64,000 bases of DNA from Heterotrichella gracilis. Taxonomy: Eukaryota > Sar > Xanthophyceae > Tribonematales > Xanthonemataceae. Position 1 is the stretch's first letter. Every line of letters begins with the position of its first letter. The translations under genes were made by a program, and so were the position numbers. The stretch lies in the NCBI GenBank assembly GCA_032358255.1, contig JAULBX010015533.1:186001-250000 (forward strand), in the 5' to 3' direction. The notes beneath the pieces are model-generated. The model was given only the letters and a program-made list of their open reading frames with translations, searched no databases and was not told where the DNA came from. This document shows, piece after piece, positions 1 through 11,389 of the stretch.

Positions 1-432
1 GCGACTATCCCAGTTTCAGTTGCCCATCGAGATCGCATACGCCACTTCTAACCAACGCCTCTGAAACGCAAGGTGAGCTACACAGAACGCCCATCACTCA
101 GCAATGGCTCTTGTGTGACAGCATACATGCACCAAATAGGCCCACCTATGAAATGCGAAGTACATCAGAACGTTGCGTCCTGATAGAACGGTTCCCCGTG
201 ACGATACTTTTCGGGGTAGCCGGTTGTGCAGTGTGGCGGTTCCGGACCACAGGCATACAATCGCCTGGGGTCAAACTTTGCACCAACCTGTTCTACACGG
301 TGTTTCAACTCAGCCTGCGTTGCGACGCCCAACCCTACTGTGTATATAACATATTGCACGTTAAAAATAACACCTTTGTGCTGCATTTGCAGGTCTGAGT
401 GTTTGTAACATCGTCTAGCACAGCTCGCCACC
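1..432. other. Upstream stretch, no gene recognised
   Basis: I see no convincing coding segment here. Open frames on both strands lack recognisable protein features. The 3' part probably holds the promoter and 5' leader of the plastid-protein gene that starts at 433, because the bases before that ATG (GCCACCATGC) form a strong eukaryotic start context. Confidence 0.4.
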
Positions 433-1796
433 ATGCAGGCATCGACCACCACCTCACCAGCTGCAGGAGGGCTGCGGTACGGGCAAACCCTGTGCATACG
501 CTGCCAAACCTGCATATGAACCTGGCGCCTATGTCTGATGCTGCCCTGCAATACTTGCTTATGGCAGAGCAAGCATAGCAGTGGTGAGGTAGCTGCCAGG
601 CAAATGGCACCTGGCATGCGGGCAGCACTCCCAATCTATGGGAGCGTAGACTAGCTGTTGTCTCATACCTGTGGTCAACATACACTAAAGTAGACACCAC
701 CTAGTTTTTACTGGTACAAGGACGTCCCTGCTGCCCTTACTACTGCATCCACCAAAATACCCCCAGCACCACCCCTACCCCCACCCCTGTACCCACCACT
801 CCCACCACTCCTGGCGCAGCGCTCTGCCCGCCCCCGCTCGCGCCGCCCCCTCCGCCGCCCCCCGCCGCCGCGTGGCCGCCCACGCCTTTGACGCCGCCAC
901 CGTCCTCACCAACCTGGTGGCCTCGGGGGCCGCAGGCGCCGCCGCCACCGCAGTGACAGCTGTCACCAGCGAAAACACCATCGAGCAGGAGATTGAGCGC
1001 ATCAAAACCCTAGAAGGTGCCCTGCCCCTGGGTGCAGCCCTGGTTGCGAATGCGGTGTGCCAAAGCATACCGGGTGTAGACTTCATTGCGGGCACTGCCA
1101 GTGAGCTGGGGGGCGCAGCTGCGGGTGTGGCGTACATGTTCTCCCTGGTGCTCAGCTCACCCGCTGTGGACCCAAGCACACTGGCGCCAGCAGGTGCGCA
1201 TGGACCGGGGGTGGCGGTGCTGCATGGGTAGTGCTGTGCGCATGGTTGGCCGTTCTGCCACTGGCTGGTTGGTGAAAGGTGCTACAAGGTCAAGAGTGCA
1301 TATTGGCACTTCTTCCTGCTTTTGTTGAGGGACTGGTAAAATGGCCTGACCTGTGGATCGCCACCACCATGTGCCGTTTGTGGGTCCAATTCCTGGACCG
1401 CTTGGCTTTAGACCATTGAAGTGCTCCCGCGCCTGTATCGTCCTCTGCCCCGCTCACCCCACCCACCCACCCACGCCCTGCGCAGGCACCGTGCTGAACG
1501 CCGAGAAGGCCTCCGACGCGCGCGCCGCCGTGCGCGTGCCCTTCACCCGCATCGTGCCCACCGCCCTGGCCGTCATCGACACCACCAACGAGTTCAGCAG
1601 CGGCATGGGCTGGAAGCCGACCAAGGGCCAGCTGCCCAAGCTGCCCATCACGTCCGTGGCCATCGTGCTGGGGGTGGGGTGCCTCATTCTCGAGGCGGCC
1701 TCCCACGCGCCCGTGCTGTCGCTGGCCATGCCGCGCGTGCTGCAAATGGCGGGGTGGATCGCGCTCATGGGGGCCGTGCTGGACAAGCGGGAGTAG
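433..1796 (+). CDS. Predicted plastid-targeted membrane protein, unknown function
   Basis: Three exons, 433-476, 820-1193 and 1486-1796, join in phase to give 242 residues. The start was chosen for its GCCACCATGC context and because exon 1 ends in phase 2 at a GT donor and matches the acceptor at 818-819. Residues 1-35 are rich in Ala, Ser, Thr, Pro and Arg with almost no acidic residues, as in a chloroplast transit peptide, ending near an APRRRVAAHA stretch. The middle holds small-residue hydrophobic segments, and the C-terminal 60 residues contain two likely membrane spans (around LPITSVAIVLGVGCLI and MPRVLQMAGWIALMGAV) before a charged DKRE end. I do not recognise the family. An envelope or thylakoid location is inferred from the targeting and hydrophobicity only. 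The gene structure is well supported; the function is open. Confidence 0.75.
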
Positions 1797-3379
1797 GCGA
1801 TTTGGGGGATGCGGTGGTGCCCAGCTGCTGTCAAATGTAGGCTGAAATGGACAGCGAGTGGGGGATTTCGTGTGGGTGGCCATGGTGGGTCATGCAGTGA
1901 AAGGCTTTGCAGCGGATTTTGGAGTTTGCCATGCAAGTTTTGTTGTTCTTTTTGTTCATTGGGCTGCTGGTGCGGCAATGTGCGCGGTGCATTTCCCAGC
2001 GCTTGAATGCCATGCGGCACTCGTATGCTGGGCTGCTTAGACATGCATGCATCGGGCCGAAATGGCACACAGTGTCAGCAAATGATTACCATGCTGCAGT
2101 GCTGTTTTGATGGCAGCAGGGCTGACACTGGAGACTTAATATACCCCTTTTCCAGTGGGAGCGAACAGATATGCATAAGTAGTGCAGAGTAGGTTTGTGC
2201 AGAAAGTGCAGGTATTAATTGGTCAAGTACCTTTCAAACGTCGATTTGGTTTCTGAATTAGGCAAATACATGCCAATGGCCGTTTTCCCAGGTCAAGACA
2301 CAGCGAGTTTGGCAGGCATCACGAACTGATTGGCTATGTGTTGATCATTTATGAAGCATGAAATAATAATGCCCTTTGCATACTATGGCTGGGCACCGTG
2401 CTTGAAGCAGCGGTGCATACAGACTGTATGCACCAATTAGTATTATACTGAGTATTGCTCATACGCCAGGGCCCGGCACCTGGTCCAGCATGCATGCAGT
2501 GCCCCAAGGCCTGGCGCCAGCATGATGCCATTCGGCGTACTTGCACAGTCACTGTGGGCATGTGCGTTTACTCACTGAGTAAATTGGCAGTTCTAAAATG
2601 ACATTTAGAAAGAAGCAGCAAAGCAACGCGCTGAGGAGTCCTGCAGTGCCACTGGGGCGCCCATGAAGTTTGTGGACTAAGCTTGCACCGCTGCAGCAGG
2701 CGCACAAAAACACAAAGAAATCATGATGCAAGGGAAGGGACAGCGCAACCCCTCAGGAATCCGGCTGGTACTGGGCGGCCAGGCAGTCATCCCCGGGATG
2801 ACGGCGCTGCCAGTCAGAGGGCAGGTGACCTCTGACTGGCAGCGCGCCCACTGCCTTGGGCGACGCACATGCACGATGTTTTTCAGGGATCAATCAACGC
2901 AACGATACAACAAATGCTCCTGCCTAATTCTACTGGGGCATAGAAAGGGTTGAGCAGATAATCGAGATAGCTTCCTACCGTCCTAGTAACCTATGTGGCG
3001 GTGCCACTCGCAAGTCCTAATACTATTAGTTCACTCGCAATGTTGGTTGCGATGACCACCATTCCTATTAGGTTAGTAACATGGGTGAACCCATGGCTGC
3101 TGCACTGCACAGTGGTTGACCATAGCTGCCTCGTATAGTATATGTGCACCATTGCACGCATCAGCAGGGCGACCATATGCGCCTGCGCCCCCAAACCCCT
3201 GCCAGGACGCGATCATGGCTATCCATATGGCTGCCTGTATATGCGAGATGATGACCATGGCCGCCTACATATGCGCCAGCGCACATACCAGTGCACTGCT
3301 CGCATGTGCGCCACCGCCCCAGTACCCATGCCGCGACCCCTGCTGACCATGGCCGCCTATATGTGGGCCAGTGCACGCA
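1797..3379. other. Intergenic region between two tail-to-tail genes
   Basis: This 1.6 kb separates the 3' ends of the plastid-protein gene (+) and the chromate transporter (-). No coding segment is supported. It contains two adjacent inverted repeats at 2787-2845 and, from about 3140 to 3400, a degenerate series of phrases close to GACCATGGCCGCCTATATG and CAGTGCACGCATCAGTGCA, which runs into the last exon of the transporter. A vaguely similar phrase set occurs near 21680-21800. Confidence 0.5.
2787..2845. repeat. Two adjacent inverted repeats (hairpins)
   Basis: The first has 8-bp arms around one central base (GTCATCCC C GGGATGAC, 2787-2803 approximately). The second has perfect arms of 17 bp, GCGCTGCCAGTCAGAGG at 2804-2820 and its complement at 2829-2845, with the 8-base loop GCAGGTGA. 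Such a perfect stem in intergenic DNA could be a small-RNA precursor, the end of a foldback element, or a transcript-end structure. The sequence alone does not decide. Confidence 0.7.
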
Positions 3380-6300
3380 TCAGTGCAGGGCCAGCAGGTG
3401 TGCCAGCGCCCCCAGCACCCCACCCAGCACCACCGCCAGCGGGGCAGGCAGCTTCACCACGTTCACAGCTGCGTAGGTCAGGATGCCTGCGGGCGCGACA
3501 GGTGGCGGGTCAGTGGCGGAAGGATGAGCACGAGGAGGAAACACCGCACGGCCACATGTGCGCACTCATGGTTTAGGGTTTAGGGTGTTAGGGCAGGCAG
3601 CTTCACGTGGTGCCCATGTTGCAGATACATGGATAGCAGCTGGCAGGTCATTACACTCAGGGGGCGACGCTCAGTTTTGCAACGCCATGTTCATACTCAA
3701 TCCTCGGCAAGCGATGCAAAGAGAAGGAGCAGTCCAGACACTGTTCTGACAGCCAACCTGACCTGGTGTGCTAGAACTCAAGGTGGGGACACAACCCTAG
3801 CAATACCCTGACACCAAACCCTGACAGCCAACCCATCAAGTTTGCGCACCTATGCTGACTGATGCGTTTGGGAAGGGCGAGGTGTTGTACACCTTGAGCG
3901 ACAACGAGAACACTGCGGCCAAGATGAGGCCCACAGCTGCAGCGTTGACACCTGGCAGCAGCCTGGGGCAGGGACAGGTGTCAAGGTTTAAGATGAGCTG
4001 GATTGTACATGTAATGTCTGTGCATGGCTATGTATAGCAACAAAGAAAAAGCAGGCAACATGCAACGCACGGGCCGCAAGTATATGCCGCAGGTCCAGGC
4101 TGTGAATTGACTGACACCAGGGCACCACAAAGGCCTTAGGCGCCGTTACCAGGCGCACCTACAAATATTTAGGCTGATGTGCCCCTATTGCCAGAATGCA
4201 ACAACCCAAATTGAACTGATACACCAAAAATCTGACAACTTTCCCACATTGCGCACCTCTTGTACACCGCCACATCCCTGAACTGCCCCCACCAGGGCAG
4301 CACACCGAAAATGAGCATGATGCCGGGCGCAAACAGGCCAAGCCACGCGGCGGCGATGCCCACAAGCACACTGACGCCCGCGTTTGTGGCCATCACGGCG
4401 CCTGCGACAGGGGTGCACAATGGGGTGAGGGTCGTGCCAAGGGTGGATAGGCTGTAATCACAGGTCCTGACAAGGTTTTAGGTTTTAGGGTTTTAGGGTT
4501 TGGATTTAGGCCTGTGCTGAGGGTGGACAGAGTGTGTGCCCACATCCGGATAGGCTCGATAAATTGTATCCCTGTCCCAATCTGCTGCAATCCACAGTAG
4601 ATCAGCGGCAGTCAGTCCGATTACGTTCTACCAAACCCTACAAAGCACTGACTGCGACATTACCAACCCAACCAAGACCGGGGCACCTCAACCCAATCCC
4701 TACAACCCTGCGCTAGGGTCTCACCCAGATATGCCGCCAGGTTGAACAGGGGCCCTGGCATGGCCTGCGCCACCGCCAGTCCGGTGTAGAACTGCTGGTA
4801 GGTCATCCAGGAGTCTGGGGATGGGATGCATCCCTGGGTTGCCGCCCCCGTGTCCTCGCACTTGACCACCTCGTTCATGAGCAAGGGGAGGACAACCTGC
4901 GGGGAGGAAAATAGGCAGAATAATGTGAAAAGGCCAAGCCAGTTTTTGTACCTATGCAACTATCGTGAGAATCGGTTCCAAGTGCCATTACGAGAATTGG
5001 TAATAAAAATTACAAGACCTGTTCTGTGGTGTGGGCATTTTGTGGCTGACATGTGTCCAGGGGAGTATCTGAGTCCCCATTCCCCCAGTCTACCCCACCC
5101 CCCTCCATCCCCCCTCCTCACCTGTCCACCCCCAAAGATGAGGGACCCAGTGGCGTAGAACACTTCAAACCAGTGCACCCATGGCGCGCTGGAGTAGGGC
5201 ACTACCTGCACAAAGGGGTGGGTGGAATAATTACAAACTTCTGTTTGATAACAGTAGTTCATCCGCATACGTTGCTCATCGACAGCTCTGCTATTTATCT
5301 CAAATGATCCCATACACAGAAAATTTGCTGGGGAACATATACATAGGCAAGCGGAATACATATGAACGTAATGCGTGCCCATCCCTACCTGCCCGGCCAC
5401 CACACACCCCACCAGCAGCACCAGCCACACCGCCAGCAGCCCCGCCCCGCCCGCCTTGCTCAGGCCGAAACCCTCTAGGGTCTCGATCTCGTGCTCTGAG
5501 TGGATGGAGGAGTTGTTTGATGCCAGGAGGGTGGTCAGACCCCCCAGGATGAGCAGGACTGGGAAGAGCCACCAGGCGGTGTAGTAGAATGCGGGGACTG
5601 TGGCCAGCACCAGGATGATCTGTGGAAAAATATATACTCTTGTATAGACGTAAATTGTAAGGACTAAATACCGTTAAAATTCCATCATAAGGCACGCCAT
5701 GTAACAGGTTGTTCCAGCAGCACAGCCAGATATGCAGTCACACTCTTGCACATCTTGCACCATCCCATCTTGTCAGCCTTTTCCACTACTTGATAGGAAA
5801 GAAGCAATGGAATACAACATTACAACCATGTTGGCTACAGCCCTGACCAGCCCTTATCGCTCACCTGCAGCAGCTGTGTGGCGCACACCTTGGCGATCAG
5901 CCCCTGGGATGCGGCGGCCACCAAGGCAATGGCAGCGGCGCCAAGGCCTGCGCAAGGAAGGGAAGGGAAATGAATATTTATGAGGGCAGCAAAGCCACAT
6001 ACCCCAGCAAACACCATCCCTTGTAATGTATTCAAACAGAGACTTGGAGCAAACCTTGGTGAAGTACGCAGTGTACTGCAAGGTGGCTCCTCTCCATAGC
6101 AACCACCAGTCACCAGTCCCCCACTCACCTGCAGTGACAGCGCTCACCAGAGGCCCCGGGTTCTGAAGCCAAGACGCAGCCCCCACCCCCACCAGGGACA
6201 TCATTATTGCCCCGGGATAAAGAAACAGGGAGCCTGCAAAAAGAAAACCCGCACATTCAGCGTACTAGGCAGCATGCGCAAGGTTACACTTTTCTGGTTT

Positions 6301-7969
6301 AGGGGGTGACCTGGATAACATGCGTGCACACCAAGAGTAAAAAGTTTGGGCGCTCTGGGTAATGGGGCTTCTAAGCCTTTATGTAACACTGGCACTTCAA
6401 GACATGACGTGCCCCACTGCCATGTACATGTGTTGATGCTGGTGCATGTAGGGCGACAATGCATGTTGCAGCTAGTTGGGATCTGGGCGTATGTGCAGGT
6501 GTGCAGCCCTTGTGCATGGGCACACCAGTGGGAGTGCATGCCACATAGTCAGACTGGAGTGACCCAGTGGTGTGCAGCCCATTTGTGTGCGGCCCATGTG
6601 CCGGGACAAATGCAATATGTACACCTGCCCAGGGTGCCCCGCGCAAGGTGGTGCCATGCAACCATGCAGGCTGTGTGGTGTGGTGGCTGTCGTGCATGGA
6701 CCACCCAGGCATGCAGTGGATCACAGATCATTCATACATGGTACCCGGTGGATGAGCAGATCACAGATTATTCATACATGGTACCCAGTGGATGAGCAGA
6801 TCACAGATTATTTATGCATGGCACACAGTGGATCACAGGCTCCCCATGCCAGGTGATCACACCCCACCCATCCACCTGTACTCCCTCCCCACCTGACAGC
6901 AGCCCTCCCGTCACCCCCTTGTGCACCACCCCAATCACAAACGCCATCTGGGTGGAGGTGGGCCCAGGCAGGCACTGGCCCAGGGCAAACAGCTCAACAA
7001 ACAGGGTCTGGGACAGCCAATGAAGCCGCTCGACGAAGATCTGCAACAGGAAAGGGTCTCAGGAATGCCCCAATGTGCAGCTGGTGTGCGTAGATGCAGC
7101 AGTGCATTTTTTGGGTACGGGTGGCGAATGGGTATTGCACAGGACGCTTGTGATCCGCTCTTAAACCCTAAACTTCAACCCTAACCTGGCCACTGGCAGG
7201 ACAGGGCGCAGGTGCGGATTTGGAGATGGGCAGGAGCCGTGCATGAGCCCGACCCTGAGCATGTCAGATGGCACACGTGTTGTGCGCACCTTTTGGAAGA
7301 AAGCGACGTGTGCCGCCGGTCCGCCAAATGCCACCCACCCAATCAGCCCAAACTGGCGCGCTATGTCTTTGTACCCCACGCCATCGCTGCCGCTGGCATC
7401 GTTTGCCGCCACGCCATTCTGCTCCTCATCCAGCAGCCCCTCCCTGGGGTGGCCAGTTTAGGGTTTTAGGGTTTGTAGGCTTTGGGCTTACGGTCAGTTT
7501 AGGGTATAAGGGTTGGAGACTTGACTAATGGCCCTTGAAAGGCAACATATATGCTCCACGTGAAGCAGCCGCCTCCCACAGTAAAACCTGTTGTTGAATC
7601 GCAAATTCTTCACCAGCTAGCCCAGTGAGGTGCACGGGGCATGGTGAATGGAACAAGCAGTTCAGGAGTGTACATTGCAGTACGGGGCTGTACTTGTTGG
7701 CTGTGGGTTGTTGGTGCCTACGGTACCGGTTTGCCCGAGCAATTCCCACAAGAAGCAACGCAAGGCCGAGGTATAGAGTTTAGGTTTGAGGTTTGGGACA
7801 ACTATTTGGACCCACAGGAGACTGTTGGGTGGGCTGGTACAGTGGTGGCCAGGGTAATGAGCTGGCCAGATAAGCACACTGTGCAGGTTGAAACGGGTGG
7901 CGAGCCTTACCGCAGCCTCTCAGAGGTCGGGGGAGCCGATATGGGTATGGCAGGGTGCTGGGGCGCCAT
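3380..7969 (-). CDS. CHR-family chromate transporter
   Basis: Eleven minus-strand exons (7911-7969, 7290-7443, 6893-7040, 6129-6233, 5865-5947, 5389-5619, 5122-5205, 4725-4896, 4257-4401, 3850-3962, 3380-3486) join in phase to 466 residues, the usual size of a long-chain CHR protein. Family features: the N-half motif IGWVAFGGPAAHVAFFQK followed by ALGQCLPGPTSTQMAF, and the equivalent C-half motif FYTGLAVAQAMPGPLFNLAAY. The two halves are the known internal duplication of this family of anion exporters (chromate, possibly sulfate). About ten hydrophobic segments fit a polytopic membrane protein. The start is the ATG at 7969 in a CCCCATGGCG context; its short exon ends at CG|GTAAGG and fits the phase-2 acceptor at 7444-7445. 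The membrane (plasma, vacuolar or plastid) is not determined. The gene is divergent from the 103-residue gene at 8744. Confidence 0.9.
4473..4516. repeat. Telomere-like TTTAGGG tract in an intron
   Basis: Imperfect TTTTAGGG/TTTAGGG units lie in the intron between the 4257-4401 and 4725-4896 exons of the chromate transporter. Similar short interstitial tracts recur in many introns and spacers of this window. Confidence 0.7.
6712..6831. repeat. 40-bp tandem repeat, about three copies
   Basis: A 40-bp unit containing GATCACAGATTATTCATAC and ATGGTACCCAGTGGATGAGC is repeated about three times with few differences, in the intron between the 6893-7040 and 6129-6233 exons of the chromate transporter. 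It is a plain minisatellite. Confidence 0.8.
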
Positions 7970-8743
7970 GGGGACTGAATGCGTCGTGAGCAAGACTGCC
8001 CCGTGTGTTGATGAAGAACGTGGCTGACAGATATGGGCAACTGCGATGAGACCCACAACCTTTTTTTTGTGCCTTTGAATGCAGTTCACAGAGGTAGATG
8101 TCAGTGGGGCAACTTCGCCATCGCAATGGCCACTTCGAATGTCATCAACCTATCAGCACCCACGCCTATAACTTTGCAGTGTATACTCTACGACAGCCAG
8201 GTAACTGGCTAATATATTGACCAGGAATTTTCATATTGGGCTGTCCTTGATGGTGTACAGAAACTTGGTAATGTAAAGCACAAGATGTGCACCGAATGTA
8301 GGGATGCGCGCCACACTCACCTGGCCAACGAGCTCCACTGTCGACGTTGGCCCTCTGCTTCTACCACTTTTGATGCCAAGGCCAGTGTACTTGTGAGGCA
8401 AAATGGAGCAACACAACTTGTGGCAAAGGCACAAACAAGCCAGAGGATTTGGAGGGAATCTTATACCACCCGCCTCACATAAAACCCTACAACCCTAAAA
8501 TGGGTCACTTTTATTGGCGTAAATTGTTGGCCTCATTGCTTCAGCCTTCATTTGCTTGGTCGTTTGTCTTGACCCGTGTGCCCATCCTCCTTTCTTGTGT
8601 ATGTTGGTGCACCGCACTGCAAGGAACTAGCAACATCTCCCTCGCCGAAAACTGTCCCAGAAACCACAATGCCACGCCCCTTGCACCAGCAACGCGAACC
8701 CACTTCATGACAGAGAAAACCTTTTGTCGCTGTGGACTTGGCG
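7970..8743. promoter_or_regulatory. Divergent promoter region, CHR transporter / 103-aa gene
   Basis: This 774-bp spacer lies between the start codons of two divergently transcribed genes and so should hold both promoters. I see no clear TATA box and no protein features. The assignment rests on gene arrangement alone. Confidence 0.4.
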
Positions 8744-9320
8744 ATGTCTACTACTCCTCGCAGCCCTCGTGATAAGCTGGGGCCTACGTCACTGTTTGAC
8801 ATTTCCCTCGACACACTTGTAGCACATATTCAACACTGCTCGTCGTTGGAAGGCATACCAGAGGATATCTGCGTTGTGTTGTTCGACGTGAGTGAACGTG
8901 TAGCGCTATAGTATATTGTGGTGCTGCACACAGGACTCTGGATGCTTGCATGTGGTGGGGGTGGTGGAATGCATGCATGTGGTGTCGCATATGCATGCAT
9001 GTGCCTTGCAAGCTGGTTTAAAAAAAAGAGCAACCCTGCTTGTCCTCCACCCCACCATGTATTAAAAATATGAGAAGCATAAGATTTTTTATGAACCCAT
9101 ATATAATGCTTCTCCGTAGGGTTCTGACTGCCAACTTTTTGTCTCTGCGCAGAAGGTCATTGGGCGTGGCAAGCTCACCCCCGCTGTGCTGGAACTCTTC
9201 AAGGATACAGAGCACGCGCTGCTGATGGCACAAGTAAAGGCGCTGAACATACAGTGGGTGCCTCCAGTGGTTGCCGCACCTCGCGGGGCGTGGCTGGGTG
9301 ATAGGTCCAACCTGTACTAG
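8744..9320 (+). CDS. Small protein resembling the N-terminal cap of plant LRR proteins
   Basis: Two exons, 8744-8887 and 9153-9320, join in phase 0 to 103 residues ending at TAG. The protein has a polar N-terminus, then a segment around LEGIPEDICVVLF, then KVIGRGKLTPAVLELFKDT and an acidic-to-aromatic end (NIQWVPPVV). This resembles the short helical region before the repeats in some plant LRR and RAD7-like proteins (a P-D-hydrophobic turn followed by a K/R-LTP-VLE-LF helix). No leucine-rich repeats follow, so it is either a stand-alone cap-like protein or a truncated relative. The similarity is from memory of the family pattern and is weak. Function unknown. Confidence 0.55.
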
Positions 9321-10235
9321 AACACAAGGCTCTTGGAGGTTGGCTGCTGGCGCAGGGGTTTGGTACAATAAAATGTGCCCTGAAATAGTTGGCTGGATGA
9401 ATATTCAACACTGGCAGACTATGGCCTGGTTTGGAGGTGGCGGGGGTTTGGGCAGCTTTCAAATTTCACTGTCCAAGAAACCAGCACCACGTTTTCACGC
9501 TGCCAGCTTTGTAGCCGAATGCCAGCATACCTGCCAGCTGATGGTTTGTTTATGCTACTCCCTCGCGGGGTTTGTCTATTAACAGCTTGCTGGAAAAATA
9601 TGCAATCCACCCATACACATCATAAACACAGCAAAGCTAGATCGTAGACACCTGCAAGGTGTTATATTTTTCTGCGCAAGCTTATGGCATCCCAGCCTAG
9701 TACGCAACTGCTTGCAAGCCTTGGTGCCTTTCATGGGAGCGGTTCATCTTCCCGTGGCCAGGATTAGGGTTTACAATTGCAGATGATGAATTTGCCTACA
9801 ACCTCTGTGATGCCAGTCACTGAGTACATCACATACGTAGTTTAAACAGCAATAAAAGAAATAGTTAGCACACAAATGGCTGGCCGTTCGTGTTTTTTTG
9901 TGGTGCAGCGCTGGGGTTCTGGCTAGGGTTTCCAGTAGGGTTTCCCACTTGGGTCAGTGCCCAATTTTCCTAGGGCCAATGCTGTCCAACGCATAATAGC
10001 GTAACAAGCTTTGCACGCGTACCGTTGATCGGGTCTGGTCGAATTTGTCAGTCATGTGCATGCCGTAGCTGGTTGGGACAACAGACCGCTTCACACCCGC
10101 TTCACGCTTCAACTGAAAGCGCACACACCTACTCTAGGCGAAGCCTTGCCGGAAGGCTTGCAAGGCCGGTGTCACGCACAGTGCTAGTTGTTTACAAGTA
10201 CATTTCATACGTTCCTACGTGGTCTTCAGAGAACC
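9321..10235. other. Intergenic region upstream of thioredoxin
   Basis: This 915-bp spacer contains the 3' end of the 103-residue gene and the thioredoxin promoter. It is more AT-rich than the genes, with several short CTAGGGTTT/TAGGGTTT telomere-like phrases between about 9760 and 9950. No coding segment is supported. Confidence 0.4.
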
Positions 10236-11243
10236 ATGCTGCGACTAGCCAAGCTCTCGACCCAAGGCCACTTGGCGCCAGTGCGATGCCGTTCAGCCTT
10301 CACAGTATGGCAACGAGCGTTCAGCGAAGGTATGCATATTGTAACCTCTCTGGTGAGCTGCTTCTGCATCCAGGACTGCTACAATTACCTTGGTGTTTTT
10401 TTTATGGGTGCATGCATATGCATGCATGTGAGGTATTGGGCTTACCAGGGCACCTATATTGGACCAGAAGCAACAACGAGCTTACTGGCATAGGTGAATC
10501 GAACGTGATACAACTGACAACAGACCAAGACTTCCGAACGGCACTGGAAGGCAAGTACAGTAGCATGGCACCACGTTTCTGCCTGCACTGGTGCTGCGCC
10601 CCTACTGACAACACAGTACTGTGTGGTTGATTGCAGGCCAGGGTGCAGCAGTGATAGACTTTACAGCCAAGTGGTGTGGACCATGTGAGTAGCTTTCACC
10701 CACCTGCAACTTGTTCCATGCCATCTGTTTCTGTCTATCTAGTGTCACCCATGCAATGCACACCCGCAGGCAAGATGATCACTCCCATCTACGAGGCGCT
10801 CAGCAAGCAGCACAGCGACGTGCGCTTCTACAAGGTTGACATCGATCTGGAGGAGATGGTGAAAGCGGCAGAAGAGAGCGGCGTCAACGCAGTGGTGCGC
10901 TCTAACCCTAAACCCTGACCCTAGCCCTAACCCTCCGGGTGCATAACGCAGCCTTCACTGGGCATGGCAGCACCTGGAACTACCTACCATAAGACACCAC
11001 AGCGCTCTGCACATGTGCGCATGCATGGTCTGCATCCAACGGCACGCCCTGGTCAGCTAGGGGCGGGTGTTAACGGCTACTAGGGTTTCTATGCGCGGTG
11101 TATTGGCCCTAAGCTAGGGTTTCCCATGCTTTGCGCAGCCCACCTTTTCCTTCTTCAAGGACGGGCGCAAGATCGCCTCCTTCAGCGGTGCAGACCCTAA
11201 ACAGCTGGAGCAGTACGTCCAGATGATCAAAACCGCACCCTAG
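10236..11243 (+). CDS. Mitochondrial-type thioredoxin
   Basis: Five exons (10236-10329, 10494-10550, 10637-10684, 10770-10894, 11139-11243) join in phase to 142 residues. Residues 1-31 form a basic, Ser/Leu-rich amphipathic presequence without acidic residues until its end, suggesting mitochondrial import. The thioredoxin fold follows, with the redox motif WCGPC at residues 63-67 (Cys64 and Cys67), the conserved buried Asp58 in IDFTAKW, and the cis-proline Pro109 in AVPTFSFF. It should reduce protein disulfides using electrons from an NADPH- or ferredoxin-dependent reductase. The motif and fold are certain; o/h-type and the compartment are inferred. The second intron (10551-10636) starts with GC rather than GT (G|GCAAGT); only this donor keeps the frame. 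The end of the last exon is repeated downstream at 11305-11389. Confidence 0.92.
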
Positions 11244-11389
11244 GGTAGGGTTTACCGCAGCGGCAAGAAGCGCCAGCAAACCCTTCAATTGGGCTGACAT
11301 TGCTCGGCTGGAGCAGGACGTCCAGATGATCAAAACTGCACCCTAGGGTAGGGTTACCGCACTGGCGTGAAGCACCAGCAAACCCTTCA
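11202..11389. repeat. Tandem copy of the thioredoxin 3' exon end
   Basis: Bases 11202-11287 hold the last 14 codons, the stop and the first 3' UTR bases of thioredoxin. Bases 11305-11389 repeat them with a few differences, including GTCCAGATGATCAAAAC, GCACCCTAGGGTAGGG and CACCAGCAAACCCTTCA. The copy has no start and is not expected to be translated. The spacing is about 103 bp. Confidence 0.9.

Noticed and set aside
7641-8027. A 128-residue plus-strand frame with a weakly tudor-like run
   Set aside because: It is antisense to the first exon of the chromate transporter, whose start, donor and phase all fit; the plus-strand frame has no splice or family support.
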